Assembly: GCA_000231825.2 (NCBI GenBank)
Contig: JH720303.1
Span: 1,326,574 to 1,390,573 of the forward strand
DNA: 64,000 nucleotides
From: Tetrahymena elliotti 4EA
Lineage: Eukaryota; Ciliophora; Oligohymenophorea; Hymenostomatida; Tetrahymenidae
Reading direction: 5' to 3'
The notes under the pieces are model-generated. The model did no database searches and had not been told where the DNA came from. It worked only from the letters and a program-made list of their open reading frames with translations. Every line of letters begins with the position of its first letter. The first letter of the stretch is position 1. Made by a program: the position numbers and the translations under genes. Positions 51,583-62,379 of this stretch are shown piece by piece.

Positions 51583-52620
51583 TTTTTTTGTGCTATCTAA
51601 AATTTATACCTAAGATTAATCTTCTTTTTTGGTTTCTTTTATATAATTTAGATGTCGTCTATACTCTATTCTTCACTTCTTAAGAGATTCTTTTCTTTTT
51701 TATGATTCTCTAAGAATTCTTTTTCTTAATTATATTAATTATTTAGATTTTTAAATTTATTTATTTTATTGAAATTTTAATAAAGCTAAACTCACTGTCT
51801 TTTTTTATTTATATTATTTTCAAATTAATATTTCCCTTCCTTTATCACTTCCTATTAAATTTCTTTTTTTAGTTGTATTCTATCTAATTCTGCCAAAATC
51901 TTTTTGAATCCCTTCCTCATTATAAGATTACCTTTTTTGATCAACTCTTTTTTTGTTTATTTTCGTGTTAACTTTGAGAGAGTACTAAAAACGAAATTTC
52001 GTTCTCATAGTTATCTTAAAACAAATTTTTATTCTGTTCAAATTAAATTAAGAAATATATGAGTTTATTAATATTTTTCTTAAAATAATAAAATATATTA
52101 TGTAATTTTTTAAATTTCAATAGAATTATTTCATAATATCAAAAAAAAATAAATTTATTAATAAAATGATTATTCAATAATTTAAAAATTTTTAATATTT
52201 TAGATAAGATATTTTATAGTATTAAGCTAAATAGAGTAAATGGTATTTTTTTATTTAATAAACTTCATTTATTAACTAAAAAATGAGTAATTTCTTGTTT
52301 TTGAATGTCTTTCTAAATGACAAATTATAAAATTTATTTAAATATACCTGTAAATATTAAATGATGTAAATAAAGAACTTAAAAATTTTTGTTATAAGTT
52401 ATTCAAATTACTAGGTTTTTTAATTTTTTTCCATGAAATTGAAACTCGACCAACATAAAAAACATCTAAAATTATTTTGAAAATACTTTTTTTCTTTAAA
52501 ATTAAGTATTTATTTAAAATATTTGCTTATTTGGTAATTCTTTGATTTAATATCATATAAAAAATTAAAATATCATCAAAATATATTTATTGACCCTTTT
52601 TATAGAATAATACATAACAA
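51583..52620. other. Divergent intergenic region, AT-rich with T-rich tract
   Basis: About 1 kb between the 5' ends of the dynein gene (-) and the F-box-like gene (+). Bases 51600-51960 are unusually pyrimidine-rich on the + strand (repeated ttcttt/ctttt blocks), that is purine-rich in the sense of dynein transcription, probably its leader or promoter-proximal region. No gene recognised. Confidence 0.5.
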
Positions 52621-53307
52621 ATGGAATTAGAATAAGTTTATCATTAAAAAGAAAATCAAAGAATTTAAATTTAGTTTGAAAATGTTAAATATGTTAAAAC
52701 TAAAATTGAAGCTATTTGCTACCTTATTTGGAGAATGGCTAAGCAATAGTTTAACTTAAGTTGCACAGTAGAAGAAGTTAATTCTGATATTTATGTAATT
52801 AAAATTTAACAAATTATTGTATTAAAAGTAATTTAAATAAGCCATTTCATAAAAATATTTTGTGCAAAAACTCCATCGAATAGTATGATTGAAATAAACT
52901 TAAACATTTGTTCTTTTTTCAAATAATATTTAAGTAACTCTATAACTTTAGATGAGAACAAAATAATTTAATAATTCCTTAATCTTGATACATATGACCG
53001 CTTATTAAATATATTTGGTAGCAGAGTGTATCTAATGCTAAATTATGAGCAAATTAATTATTAATTATTACAAAATCAAAAAAACTTTATCGTTTGTATG
53101 AACGTAAATACAATTTTATTAAAGGTCTGCTCATTTTTAAAGAAAAAAGAACTCCTTAACTTCTTAACTATAAATTATAAATCAAATAAGAATTATGCAA
53201 ATAATAAAGAGTTTTGGTATTAATTATATTCTAGCAAGTATGGTAAATCAGGATTTAAATTAAACCAATTAGATTGGAAAAAAGTATATCTTTAAAAGTT
53301 AAAATGA
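52621..53307 (+). CDS. Small F-box-like protein
   Basis: One reading frame of 228 codons, ATG 52621 to TGA 53305-53307, without a needed intron. The C-terminal third has the F-box layout: NTILLKVCSFLKKKELLNFL, then TINYKSNKNYANNKEFWYQL, then YSSKYG and LDWKKVYLQKLK. In F-box proteins a leucine-rich helix pair (LPxELLxxIFSYLxxxDLLxL) is followed by W..LY...fg and DWKxxYxxR, as here. Such proteins recruit targets to SCF ubiquitin ligases through Skp1. The first 130 residues show no known domain. The leading LP dipeptide is missing, so the match is moderate. It could also be an unassigned ciliate protein. Confidence 0.6.
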
Positions 53308-53867
53308 TTAAATGAAGAGTAGATCTGAAAATGTTCTTTCTAAATTAGGTAGAGGTTGAGTATTTTTCTTAAATAGAATTAAAAGACTTATCTAAAATAA
53401 ATTTGAAAAATTATAAATAAAAGTAAGTACAATTTATATGAAATAATTATTTTAAATATTAATATATTTTTATTTAGCTTTTTCTCTCAAATTTATTGTA
53501 AAAACAGAAAATACTTTTCTTTTTTTTTATTTTTATCTTAAGATAACAATATATATATGAATTTTCAAATTTTTATTTTTAAATAACTTTTATATAAAAA
53601 AAATAATTTAAAAATTAAGGTATTTATTAATATTTATTTTGATTAGAGCATTTTACTAAGCCAGATTCTAACCCTTCTGCTCCCGTTTCATTATAACAAA
53701 TAAAAAAATAAAATTTATTTTTATATAGATATTATAAAAGTTTTACACATTAATGATAATAATTATAATAATTAATTAAAACAATAGGGAAAATTTTTTT
53801 TAATTTTGTAAAAAGATTCAGTGATTTAATATTCAATATTAATAGTATATTTTTTACTTTTTATGTT
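53308..53867. other. Convergent intergenic spacer with one GC-richer island
   Basis: About 560 bases between the 3' ends of the F-box-like gene and the next minus-strand gene. Mostly AT, but 53645-53695 is distinctly richer in G and C (agccagattctaaccc then ttctgctcccg). This may be an uncharacterised RNA or part of an exon; it does not fold into a tRNA by eye. Confidence 0.45.
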
Positions 53868-55022
53868 TCAGTCATTTTTAATTATTATTTTGGGATACTT
53901 TTAATCAGATTCTTCATATTAATTTTAAATTGAATTTTTAGATATGTTCATATTTAGAAGAAAATGCTCTGTTTGTTTATTGAGAATTTAGAATTTATTC
54001 AAATCTTCTTTGAAGTGATTTTGGTTTTGTGTTGAATTATTGCTTTATTTAGTTGAAGGAGTTGAATAATTAATTTTTTCTGAGTAGCTTTAGTAATGGA
54101 AAAAATTAGAATGAATTTCTTCATTTTCTTTTTTAATTTGATCAAATAGTTCAGAGATAATTTCACTTTAATCAAATTGATGTATGTTAGATTATAGAGT
54201 ATTTTTAATTTCATCCACTATCTAAGTAGAACATTCAAGCATTTTTGATATGTACTAGCTAAATAGTTATTTATTTTTATTTTATTCAGTTTTTATTCCA
54301 ATTTAATAAGTTGAACAAATAGAATCAACTTGAATTAAGCATTATTCTTGCAATGAAAAGATTAGACTTTCAAAAGAATTTGATTTCTCTTTATCATACT
54401 CTAAAATCTAACAAATTAATTATTCAATTGAAAGCTCAGACTTTTCTCTCATTGACATTACAGATTCATAGTAAGATAATACTTCATGTAGCTTCTATTC
54501 TATTATATGGCACATTTTACGTATTATTTTAACGTCCTTCAATTAAAGCTTAAAACTTTGTATAAATTTATCTGACTATTTTTATTTATCTTCAATTTGA
54601 TAATTTAAGCTTTATATTACATTCCTTAAGAACATTTTTATTGGAATGGTGTCAAATGGTTTCTATTCAGATTCTTGATCATCTTCTATATTATATCTAC
54701 AAATGGGGCAAAGTAACTATAGCTAAACATCTATTTGACAGTGTTCATTTTAATTAATTGATTCTGTTTAATTTGCTTAAATTTCATTTTTCCTAAGGCA
54801 AAAATGCTATTAAACTTTTAGTTATTAGGTATTATTGATGGAGCTATAGAGACCTACATCCGTAAGTGGGGAATTGAAGTGCTCGCTTTCAGAACAATAG
54901 GGAAGATTAAGTTTTTTTAATAAATTGAGTATGATTTCAATAGTATTCATGCCTTATTTTAGTAATGTTTGGTTTTTAATTAAAGATCTATTGATTCGTT
55001 AGAGTTACTGATAAAAATTCAT
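53868..55022 (-). CDS. Coiled-coil protein with a Cys/His-rich region near its N-terminus (possible degenerate zinc finger)
   Basis: One exon of 384 codons on the minus strand, from ATG 55022-55020 to TGA 53870-53868. An internal ATG (54950) is also possible, but the frame stays open and protein-like upstream (MNFYQQLQRINRSLIKNQTL). Between about residues 40 and 115 lie paired cysteines and histidines: LNLPYCSESEHFNSPL, QQHFCLRKNEIQ, NEHCQIDVQ and LLCPICRYNIEDD. The CPIC pair and HC resemble the second half of a RING or B-box, but the first metal pairs are irregular. The rest (about 120-384) is Gln/Lys/Glu/Ser-rich and mostly helical, predicted coiled coil. This order recalls TRIM-like proteins, though I cannot assign a family. 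No signal peptide or membrane segment. Confidence 0.7.
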
Positions 55023-56017
55023 TCTAAAGATAATTTTTTCCCTATTCAAATATAAAAATATATTTTTAACGATAAATTTAGAAAGCTGATTAATACTTAT
55101 TATCAATTATTTTGGGTAAAAATATTGAAGTAAAGTATTTAAGACTATGGAAATATTTATAAATTTAATAAGTGGTATTTAATGTTTGATGAAATATGTG
55201 AGGAAAAAATTTTGATTCTGGTTTTTCTGATTTGAAAAGTAAGTTAAAAAATTTAAAGAGTAAAAAAAAATTTGGCTATTTTGTCTGATATTTTTCATAA
55301 TCACAAACTTGTAAAGATTAAAACTATAGATTTAAGAATATGGAGTAAGTATTTGCTTTGAAAATGTAAGATATAATTAATTCAAATAAATAAATAATAT
55401 TTATATAGAGATTATTTAAAAATATTATAAGTTAAAGTTATTTTAGTTATTTATTTATTAGTAAAGAGTTTATTAGTTGATCCTTAGTAGGTATTGTTTA
55501 AATCGATTTTATTTCAATTATTATTAATATGGTATTCAAGGGATTTTATTAATGTAATTCTTAATATTGTATTTCAACTTTTCATATTTTGCTTGCTTTA
55601 TTTATTACCAATATTTTTTTTTTTCATTTTAGAACACAACATTTGAAGCTTTTATTTGAGAAAAGTATTTAAAGTAATAGATTTTAATTTTATTTTAATT
55701 CAGTTTCAAGCTGGCTGATATTTTTCAAGCAGGAAAAAATAATTGGTTGAGGTCTATTATTTTTAATTTTGTTTAAAAAGTATTTATTTTAATGAGAATA
55801 AGGTGAAATCAGAGTAGATATATTGACTTGAATCAAATTTATAGCTTAGTTTTATTCATCCACCAAGAGTGTAGGAAATATAAAAAAATTAATTATCCAT
55901 AAATATAGACAGTATACTTTGATTTGTCTGTCTGCTCACAATTGATAGATTGATTTATCTAAAGATAAAAAGTATATGCTAGAATTGAGAGATAATCAAA
56001 AGAAAAAACTGATTAAA
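55023..56017. other. Intergenic spacer, AT-rich
   Basis: About 1 kb between two minus-strand genes. Contains T-rich tracts and no protein-like frame that could be supported; no RNA or repeat recognised. Confidence 0.45.
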
Positions 56018-57586
56018 TCATTAGAAATTTCCCATAGCATTTAATGAAGGAATACTATTCATAGACTTCAAGGACTTTCTCTTTTAGTTTTTGTCAATAT
56101 CAAGATTAGGAATAGGTCTTTTATTGATAAAATCACAGTTTTCTTAATTAAAATGGCTTTCATTATCTGTGATAGAATTTGTTTCAATTTATTTCAATTC
56201 TTTTTCATAAGTTATACCTCCTCCTTGTATAAGACTCAATTCATGAATAGGTTTGACTTTCTTTTTTGGTAGAATATTATTTTTATTGCTATCAGCTTGA
56301 TTAACTTAATTTTATTCTTCTATTTTAAAAGGATTTTAAGATGAGTTGTCCTATTCGAAATTGTTATTTATGGCTAGTAAATTTGAAGAATAAATATCTT
56401 GTTGTGCATCTTGAATATGGATAGATATTTCATAGTTTTTATTTTCTTTCGAATTATTGAAATTTTTAATTAAATTTTTATTCGTTTATTTACTAGTTTC
56501 ATAGCACTCAGTAGTTTCTTAAGATTAAGTGCAAATTGGTTATTTTTCCAACTAAATTTAATTATCTTAACATATTTATTATTCATCATCGTTTTCATCA
56601 TTTATTTCTAAAAAATTTTTCTTTTTTACTGGAATTTATTTAACTTGCTGTCTTCTGCTGAACAAAGGAGAGCTTGAAATTTTACATAAATTTAAACATC
56701 CTGTAGAACTTTTCATTACCTCTTCTAAAGGTTTAGAAACCTTTCTAACTTTAATCAAACTTTCTCTCTTTAAAGAATAGTATTCTTCCCTCTTTATAGA
56801 AGGATCTACTTGAAAAACTCCATTCATGTCTAGCCAATGATGTATTCTTTATTCTAAGGAATTTTCTCTTTCAGCTAAAATCCTTTTTAATTTAAGAGTA
56901 GGAGAATGAGTTTCATCCTCATTTTCCTATTGATTAATTCTCTTAATTTCCTCAATAACTAAAGGGTCTAAGTGTTTATGTTCATGAACTAACTCGTTTT
57001 AATTTAATATTTTGTCTTATTTTTAGTATTCCATTAAAATATTTTCTGATTAGGAAGATTACTGTTTGTTAAGATTTTGTTAATCAATAGTAAATTCTTC
57101 TTTATTATTTTATATATTTGATGAAGATTTTTCTTATGACCAGTCATCTGATTATAACTAACAAATTGCACTGTTTTTTTTTTCAGCTAAAACATTTAAG
57201 AAAGGAGTAAAATCCTAAGATTAAGTACGAGAACTACAAGAGGAGCAAGAACTTTCCTCTGAAAATACAGCATTTTATACGGAAATATTATCAAATTTAT
57301 TTTAATCGCCTTGCTTTTCACCAAAGTTGTTGAAAAGAATAGTAGAATTTTATATTTAAAATTCAGTGCTGTTAGATGCTGTTGTTCTATTGGCAGTCAC
57401 CGAACAGTCAAGCCAAGATAGGCGCTTTTGCTAATCAAACGATTAAAAATTGCTACTACAATCAGCTTCGCTAACATTTTAGCTGAAATTACTGCTTTCG
57501 GGATTGAAATTAGGTGTCTCAATATTAGCCTTTTGATAGCCTACTGAAGGAAAATTATTTCCTTCATAATTATCACCTTAGATCAT
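56018..57586 (-). CDS. Ser/Asn/Glu-rich hypothetical protein
   Basis: An uninterrupted frame of 522 codons on the minus strand, ATG 57586-57584 to TGA 56020-56018. The first 200 residues are Ser/Asn-rich and probably disordered, with a clustered Ser/Cys stretch (SEESSCSSCSSRTQSQDF). The middle (around 56650-56990) is more ordered and basic. It includes HEHKHLDPLVIEEIKRINQQ, LKLKRILAERENSLEQRIHH, WLDMNGVFQVDPSIKREEYY and KVRKVSKPLEEVMKS, which look like a folded or helical core. The end is again low complexity with KPIHELSLIQGGGITYEKEL. No catalytic motif, signal peptide or membrane segment. Not recognised; it may be specific to ciliates. Confidence 0.75.
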
Positions 57587-58808
57587 AAGTTGAAAATTAA
57601 AAGATCTGTTTTTGTATGTATATTAAATCAATCTTTTTCAAATGAAATTTGATATTTTTTTAATTTTTTTTATTAATAAATTATAATTCAAATGACATAA
57701 AAAATTGTAAAAAGGCATTTTATTACATTAAATTATTAAGAAAAACTTTATTTTTTTAAAGGTAATAATCCAATATTATTTCTATTTCATTGAAGTAGAG
57801 CTTTATTCAAAAGGGAAAATTATTTGAAAACATAAAATTTTATAATATCAATCATAATTTAAGTTATTTTGGTATATAGCATTTGCTACAGCATGTGCTC
57901 AGCTATTTACACTATATCATTTAACTAATTTATACAATACTATTTTCTGTGCTTAACGCAAAGTATATTTGTTTAAGATTGAAATCTATATATAAATATC
58001 TTTAACCTTAATCATTGTACCATCACAGTAATTTTGATTATGTTGTAGGATATTTTTAAAAATATATTTTTACATTTGAATTTAACACCAGAGTACTCTA
58101 TTGGGATAATTTATTCCTATCAAAATGGAAAATTTTTTGTTTTTCAGATAATTTAATGATGAAGATAAAGTAAATTATTGAAGAAATAAAGATTAGTTAG
58201 TATATTGGTTATATTAATTAATGAAATAATATGTATCTTTTTTTTCTCCCCAAAGCTTACAAAACATTTAATTTCATTCTTTTAATAATCCTAAATCATA
58301 TATGAGTGGTCAAAAATTCAAATACATTGAACTATTAGTTGTAATTAAAAGTTAAATGCATGTGAATAGAATTCTTAATCAGTCTAGCACTTGAACGTGC
58401 ATTGCAAAATTAAAACTAATTTAGTTCTCAAGAAGGCATCTTTAAAAAAAGTGTTATGAAAACATTTGGAAGTTGAAACTTATTAAGAGTAATTGAAATG
58501 TTAAAGATTTTTTTTTAATTCTGAAATATGTTTATTTGCTTTAATTAATGTTTTGGTTTAGTAAATCTTATCTATATCCATTTGTCTAGCTAAATAAATA
58601 ACAAATTATCAACAAATGCATAAAAGATATTAGATTTAGCTTTTGTTTAGAAAAAATTTAATCCTTTAAAATCTTCTTCACATTTTTCTAAAAATCAAAA
58701 AGATTTAAAAAAAAATTTTCAAATGAAGTCTTTAATTAAATTTTTAATGATTTGATTTTGATAGATAGATAGATACATTTTATTCAATTTTCTAAACATT
58801 TAATATAG
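57587..58808. other. Intergenic spacer, AT-rich
   Basis: About 1.2 kb between minus-strand genes. Less AT-biased pieces occur at 58370-58440 but no coding frame, intron pattern or RNA fold could be supported. A short gata repeat (tagatagatagatac) lies near 58760-58775. Confidence 0.45.
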
Positions 58809-60366
58809 TCATTTATTCATTACAAACTTAAGCTCTGATAGTAAAGAGAATTTGTTAGATTATTAAAATTATAATCTCTGCTATGCAATATCTTGCAAAT
58901 TAATCTTGCTTTTTTCATAGTTAAGTCTTTCTTCTTCTGAATCTAGAATTATTTTTTGCTCGATCAATGATTTTTTTTGCTTTTGCTATAAAACTTCCCT
59001 CATTTCATCCAAAAAATCAACTTGATTTTCAACTTTATTTTTAAAGCTCCTACCAAAATATTAGCCTTGTTAGTAGTTATCAAATTAATCATCAACAAAT
59101 GTGTTAGCCTCAAAAATTTTAATGATATCTTAATTATTACATAACTCATTTTACATACTTTTATCAATAATTTTTTCAGTAAAATTTTCTTCTTAATTTA
59201 AATATTCTTCATTTTTCATACAGCTCTCAGAATTATGCTAGCTATCTTTCTTTTTTACACATCCTAATTTAGCATCTATTTCCTCTTTTACTTAATCGTG
59301 AATTTAAATAATACTTTACATTTATAAATTGAGTTAATCTCTTAGTTAAACTAACCAGTCTTGTTAATTTTTAATCAGTACGGAATGGTTATTTTATTGA
59401 TTTTAAATTTCAACTTCAGATGAGTGTTTGTGATTAATATCTATAGGCTTTTCTATACTTTTTTCACTTTTTTGTTCAGTGAATGTTTATTCTTTTTAGA
59501 ATTCTTGGTATTTAATTATCTGGCGTGTACAATCAGTCAAAGTTTTCAGTGTTAATTTATATTTTTAAGATTCTCTTGAATACTTTTATTTTAGCACAGT
59601 AAAAAATTCTACTTCTTCTTTTTTACTTTTTAAAAAATTTTAAGTAAATTTTTAAAATCTAACTAGCTTAAAAAAATTAAAGGTGCTAGTATTATTATTA
59701 CTTGATATTTTTTAGTTGATCACTTTCTTTATTTTCTTGGAAAGTAATTATTTCTTATTTCAAAAGGAGTTAAAACCCTTATTCTAACGCATTTTGGCTA
59801 TTATAAATTTTCTTCATCTATCCAACTTTAAAAAAAGAATGTAAATTGATAAATTGTCTTATTCTTTAATTATTTAAAAAAAAAGTATCATATTGAATTA
59901 AATAATTACTTAGAATAAATAGATAGTAGCTTTTTAATTCTTCATTAAATTATTTTTGACAGTACTCAATAATATCACAAAAAGTATTCCATAAATTAGA
60001 AATGTTTTCTATTTATATACTCTTTTTTTAAGTTTAGCTTTTAAACATTTAGCATTTAATTTTTATAGATTAACTTTTGATAAAGAAGTTCATTAGATTT
60101 AGGAATTAAATATACTTATTTATAACTTCAATAAGTTATTATACTATTGATGTTCTTAAATTGATACAGCTAAACTAAAATTAAACTTATTAATTTTAAT
60201 AGGAACAATCAACAAATTTTTCTAATTCAGACTCTTACTCTTAGTCACATTATTTACTTTCTTACTACTAATTTAATTTGCTCTCTGCTAGTTTTTCAAA
60301 TTTCTAAATAATTTATTATGGTGTCCCTCTTTTTAATTAAATAAATAATATTTAATATAAATACAT
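58809..60366 (-). CDS. Gln/Glu/Lys-rich coiled-coil hypothetical protein
   Basis: Read on the minus strand to TGA 58811-58809. The frame is continuous from ATG 60366-60364 except for one intron at about 59634-59705, across which LKNINKKEEVEFFTVL joins in frame, giving about 495 residues. The N-terminal part (QQIIQKFEKLAESKLNQQQE, LEKFVDCSYQN) and the middle (NLWNTFCDIIEYCQKQFNEE, LKSYYLFILSNYLIQYDTFF) are helical. The rest is Glu/Lys/Gln-rich, ending in a strong coiled-coil stretch (VENQVDFLDEMREVLQQKQK, then SEEERLNYEKSKINLQDIAQ). No catalytic or targeting motif. Function unknown. The start is uncertain because no stop lies close upstream; in-frame ATGs further in (near 60090) are alternatives. 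Confidence 0.68.
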
Positions 60367-62379
60367 TAACTCATAAAAAAGTGGTTAATTATGAAAATTT
60401 AAGTTATTTAAAAATAAAAAATTAATTTTTGAGTTTTAATTTAATGAAACTCTGTAATAATTTATTTTATAAGTGTTGATTAATGCAGTTATTAAGTATT
60501 TTTTTCTTAATGATAGCAAACTTTTATAAATTTCAATAATAAAACATAAATTTAAAAGATATTATTAAAATTTTGAGCCTTAGTATTAATAGAAAAAACC
60601 TAATAATTTTGAATCTTATAGAGATGAATAAAATAAATAATTAAGATAATCTAAGATTAATTAATTTAAAAATAATTTTAATATCTTACAATCTCATTCT
60701 ATTTAACAAAAGCTCTGTCTCTCTAATAAAAGTTAAAGATTTTTTAAATTTAAGGTATGTCACTTCATTAATGCTAAATATTGTTTTAGTAAGTTTAGTA
60801 TATCCGTATTTTGGTAACTAAATAATTGTCATCAAAAAATTTAGCAATTCGAGAAATATTCCTTTCTTAAACCAGCAAATTAATATCAAAACAATAACAA
60901 AGATTACAGCTTTTAAAATTCCTATCAAAAATAGATAACTCATAAGCATTACTATAACACTAATTATTACTCGTTTGATAGTGGTAATATCTCTTTCTAA
61001 TAATATAATGATTGAATGTAAATGAAGTTAAGTTGAAATAATTACAGTATATTTTTGATGAAGATGTTTTAAAATTACACTATTACTCAAGCTTTAGCAA
61101 ATATGGGTTAGTGATAATCGTCCTTATTTTTTAATCATAATGTTATTCTATATATATATATAATAAGTAAATTATTATTTTATTTTTTGTACAAATTAGA
61201 AAGCTTTTGCTATTTCAATTTAAATTTTAAGATTTGTTAAAAAAATATACTTAAGTTTTAGATAAAAGTAGAAAATGTAGTTTAAAACTTTTGATAAAGT
61301 TGACTATATTTATTTTTTTTAGTATCATCTGTTTATTTATCATCATTTTTTATTTCCATTTCAGAAAAGTCTTCTTTTTTCTCCTCTTTTAGATGATTTT
61401 AAGAAAGCTATTCTAAGAAAGATTCATCTAAATCTGAGTCATTATCATTTAATCTTTCTTCTTCTATTTCTTCCCTCTCATCTTAAAGATTTTGATTTTT
61501 TTAAATATCTGCTAACAAAAACATTCTGTTATTGAAAATCAAAGTATAATGTTGTTTAAAACTTGTTAGTTACTTGTCAATTTATCTTGAAATATTAGGG
61601 AAATCAAATAATATAATTTTAGAAAATAATCAAAATCTTTTAATTAAATTTAGATTGAATTTTTTGTAAGAATTAGTTTCTCTAAAAATTTATCAAAGTA
61701 AAGATATCTAAAAATCATTAATTCTTTTTGGATCTATAAAAAATTTCTTTTCAAAAAAGCACATTTTTAATCTTAAATCAAGTAGAATTATTAGAAGTTA
61801 CCATAATCTGATTTATTATATCATTTAAAAGTAAATTTTGAAAATTTTTTTAATCGTATAGCAATTAAACAAGTATTATTTACTATTATGAAGAATAAAT
61901 AAATAGTGTTTAAAGAACCCATTTTATTTTAATGTTTAAATTGCCAATAATAAATTTTGACAAGAAAATAATGAGCCCACCATACAAAATATAAGTTAAA
62001 AATCCAATTTTTCAAGTAAAACTATAAAAAAATAATAGTTAAAGGAAAAAGAATTCAGATTTAATTTTTAGAGTAGATTAATTTAAATAGTCATCATAAA
62101 ATAAAAAATTCGATTGAAAATATCATCACCAATTTCATAACAAAAGTATCTAATATTCATGATTGATTCATTTAATTTAGGACAATCACTTTTATTAATA
62201 CTGAATAAAATCAACTATTATAGATGAGTAAGGAATGTGAAAAGTACAGCAAAATTTTATTTTTAAAATAAAAAATTTGATGAATAAATACTAATTTACA
62301 ATCACTTATAATAATATATTATAATCATTTTTGAAATAATAAATTAAAAAATTACAATCTCTTCTTACAAAAAATCACA
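60367..62379. other. Long intergenic region with a possible gene fragment
   Basis: About 2 kb of AT-rich DNA between the coiled-coil gene (-) and the DGAT1 gene (+). It contains an alternating TA tract (tatatatatata) at about 61150-61162 and the doubtful acidic frame listed separately. No RNA gene seen. Confidence 0.45.
61135..61764 (-). pseudogene. Possible broken or unrecognised gene: acidic reading frame
   Basis: On the minus strand a frame open under the ciliate code runs from about 61605 to TGA 61137-61135 and is protein-like. It contains NISRQIDKQLTSFKQHYTLI, FNNRMFLLADIQKNQNLQDE and the acidic run REEIEEERLNDNDSDLDESF. The first ATG in this frame (61524-61522) would give 129 residues. 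Just upstream, other frames also look coding in short pieces (MCFFEKKFFIDPKRINDFQ from ATG 61764, and FRYLYFDKFLEKLILTKNS), but TGA codons and a lack of GT donor sites prevent joining by splicing. This suggests a decayed gene, a sequencing frameshift, or chance. The family is unknown. Confidence 0.3.

Noticed and set aside
53640..53700. tRNA reading of the GC-richer island
   Set aside because: The T-arm-like bases do not form paired stems and no A-box is at the right distance.
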